A stretch of DNA of 14,002 bases from NCBI GenBank assembly GCA_018896355.1, contig JAHIMW010000098.1, forward strand, positions 1 through 14,002, read 5' to 3'. The notes under the pieces are model-generated. The model did not search any database. It worked only from the letters and a program-made list of their open reading frames with translations, and was not told the DNA's origin. Of the stretch, positions 13,600 through 14,002 are shown piece by piece. Position 1 is the stretch's first letter; each line of letters begins with the position of its first letter. This stretch comes from Pseudomonadota bacterium (GTDB lineage Bacteria > Desulfobacterota > Syntrophia > Syntrophales > UBA5619). The translations under genes were made by a program, and so were the position numbers.

Positions 13600-13635
13600 G
13601 GTTGTGTCATACAACCATACGGGCTGACCTGTCAA
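13598..13635 (-). promoter_or_regulatory. Promoter and operator-like inverted repeat of marR-hgcAB
   Basis: On the minus strand TTGACA (13635-13630), 18 bases and TATGAC (13611-13606) form a candidate promoter. A perfect 8-bp inverted repeat, ATGGTTGT/ACAACCAT with a 5-base spacer (13598-13618), covers the -10 element and reaches the ATG of the regulator. That is the size and placement expected of a MarR dimer autorepression site. Transcription would start at or within a few bases of the ATG, so the mRNA could be leaderless. Confidence 0.55.
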
Positions 13636-13774
13636 GAAAAAAATGGAGGGGCTATTCGCCACCCCGACCGTTCAGCGCCGCTTTCGGACATCCGTCTGCC
13701 ATGATCCACCGTCAACATTTGATGTTGATTGAATTTACAACGCAAACGGTCATTATCGTCGTGCAGTGAGGTGA

Positions 13775-13888
13775 ATGAAAAATGTCAGCATACCCTTGTC
13801 CTACCATGATTTCCTGAAAGTTGGTGGTGGATTTTGGTCTGCATTGACCGTTGAAGAGGACCCGGAAAATGTGTTAAGAATGAGGTAA
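13775..13888 (+). CDS. Possible 37-residue ORF or gene fragment
   Basis: GAGGTGA directly precedes an ATG that opens 37 codons beginning MKNVSIPLSYHDFLKVGGGF and ending NVLRMR. I recognise no family. The ORF is short and without conserved motifs, and an A/T-rich tract follows. It could be a small peptide gene, the 5' end of a decayed gene, or chance. The rest of 13636-13910 shows only a 7-bp inverted repeat, TCAACAT/ATGTTGA, at 13712-13728. Confidence 0.2.
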   Translation: MKNVSIPLSYHDFLKVGGGFWSALTVEEDPENVLRMR

Positions 13889-13910
13889 TTGCAAAACTCT
13901 TCCAAATATG

Positions 13911-14002
13911 TTCCCCCTCCCTTGACGGGAGGGGGTTAGGGGGTGGGTGAAGCTGCAACATGCAGATTTCATGGCAACCTCCCCCCACCCTAACCCTCCC
14001 CC
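13911..14002. repeat. GC-rich dispersed palindromic repeat, cut by window edge
   Basis: CCCCCTCCC (13913-13921) and GGGAGGGGG (13927-13935) form a perfect 9-bp hairpin. The GGGGGTTAGGGGGTGGG run that follows is mirrored imperfectly by CCCACCCTAACCCTCCCCC at the right edge. Repeats of this kind (CCCTCCCCTTGACGGG, TTAGGGTGGG) are common dispersed intergenic elements in bacteria. In translation they give the spurious NPLPSREGE peptide. The element probably continues past the window. Confidence 0.6.

Noticed and set aside
13785..13988. 67-codon minus-strand ORF at the right end
   Set aside because: Its PPPNPLPSREGE stretch is the translation of a dispersed GC-rich repeat, a known source of spurious ORFs.

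Overview
The window looks like a chromosomal segment from an anaerobic, GC-rich bacterium of the Desulfobacterota (former Deltaproteobacteria), possibly a syntrophic or sulfate-/metal-reducing lineage. This is inferred from gene content: a complete hgcAB mercury-methylation pair, a Pst/Pho operon, a low-molecular-weight arsenate-reductase-type protein, HflK, and a QueG-like iron-sulfur protein. No rRNA, tRNA, CRISPR array, complete insertion sequence or replication origin was seen. Almost all genes lie on the minus strand. Only a TPR protein, a wrbA remnant and one doubtful mini-ORF lie on the plus strand.

Layout from left to right. (1) 1-750: the first 250 codons of hflK, running off the left edge. 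(2) 751-1039: a broken PIN-domain (VapC-like) toxin remnant just downstream of an excellent sigma70 promoter that contains two abutting 10-bp palindromes. (3) 1040-2271: a class I SAM methyltransferase and an ArsC-type arsenate reductase. (4) 2306-2476: a frameshifted 5' fragment of a second pstS copy, ending in an 11-bp hairpin. (5) 2507-9185: the phosphate operon, transcribed right to left as pstS-pstC-pstA-pstB-phoU-phoR-phoB. It has a PHO-box-like promoter in front of pstS, and most gene junctions overlap. A REP-like palindrome sits between pstB and phoU. (6) 9282-10256: a 29-codon wrbA 5' remnant with promoter and Shine-Dalgarno, then a membrane-anchored TPR protein. (7) 10374-10467: a 94-bp inverted-repeat element. 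(8) 10561-11442: a QueG-like 4Fe-4S protein. (9) 11612-13599: a cysteine-rich MarR-type regulator, hgcA and hgcB, closely packed in one direction. (10) 13600-14002: the regulator's promoter/operator, then mostly non-coding DNA ending in a GC-rich dispersed-repeat-like element.

How the genes work together. PstSCAB imports phosphate; PhoU and PhoR/PhoB sense and control this. Arsenate is a phosphate analogue, so an ArsC-type reductase downstream on the same strand may handle accidental arsenate uptake. At the other end, HgcA (corrinoid methyl carrier) and HgcB (ferredoxin) together convert inorganic Hg(II) to methylmercury. The MarR-like protein ahead of them has CC, CxCC and other cysteines and an inverted repeat over its own promoter and start codon. 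It is therefore a candidate thiol/metal(loid)-responsive regulator of mercury methylation, and I rate this the most interesting part of the window. Several broken genes (vapC-like, second pstS, wrbA) and palindromic repeats show that the intergenic regions have been rearranged and are decaying.
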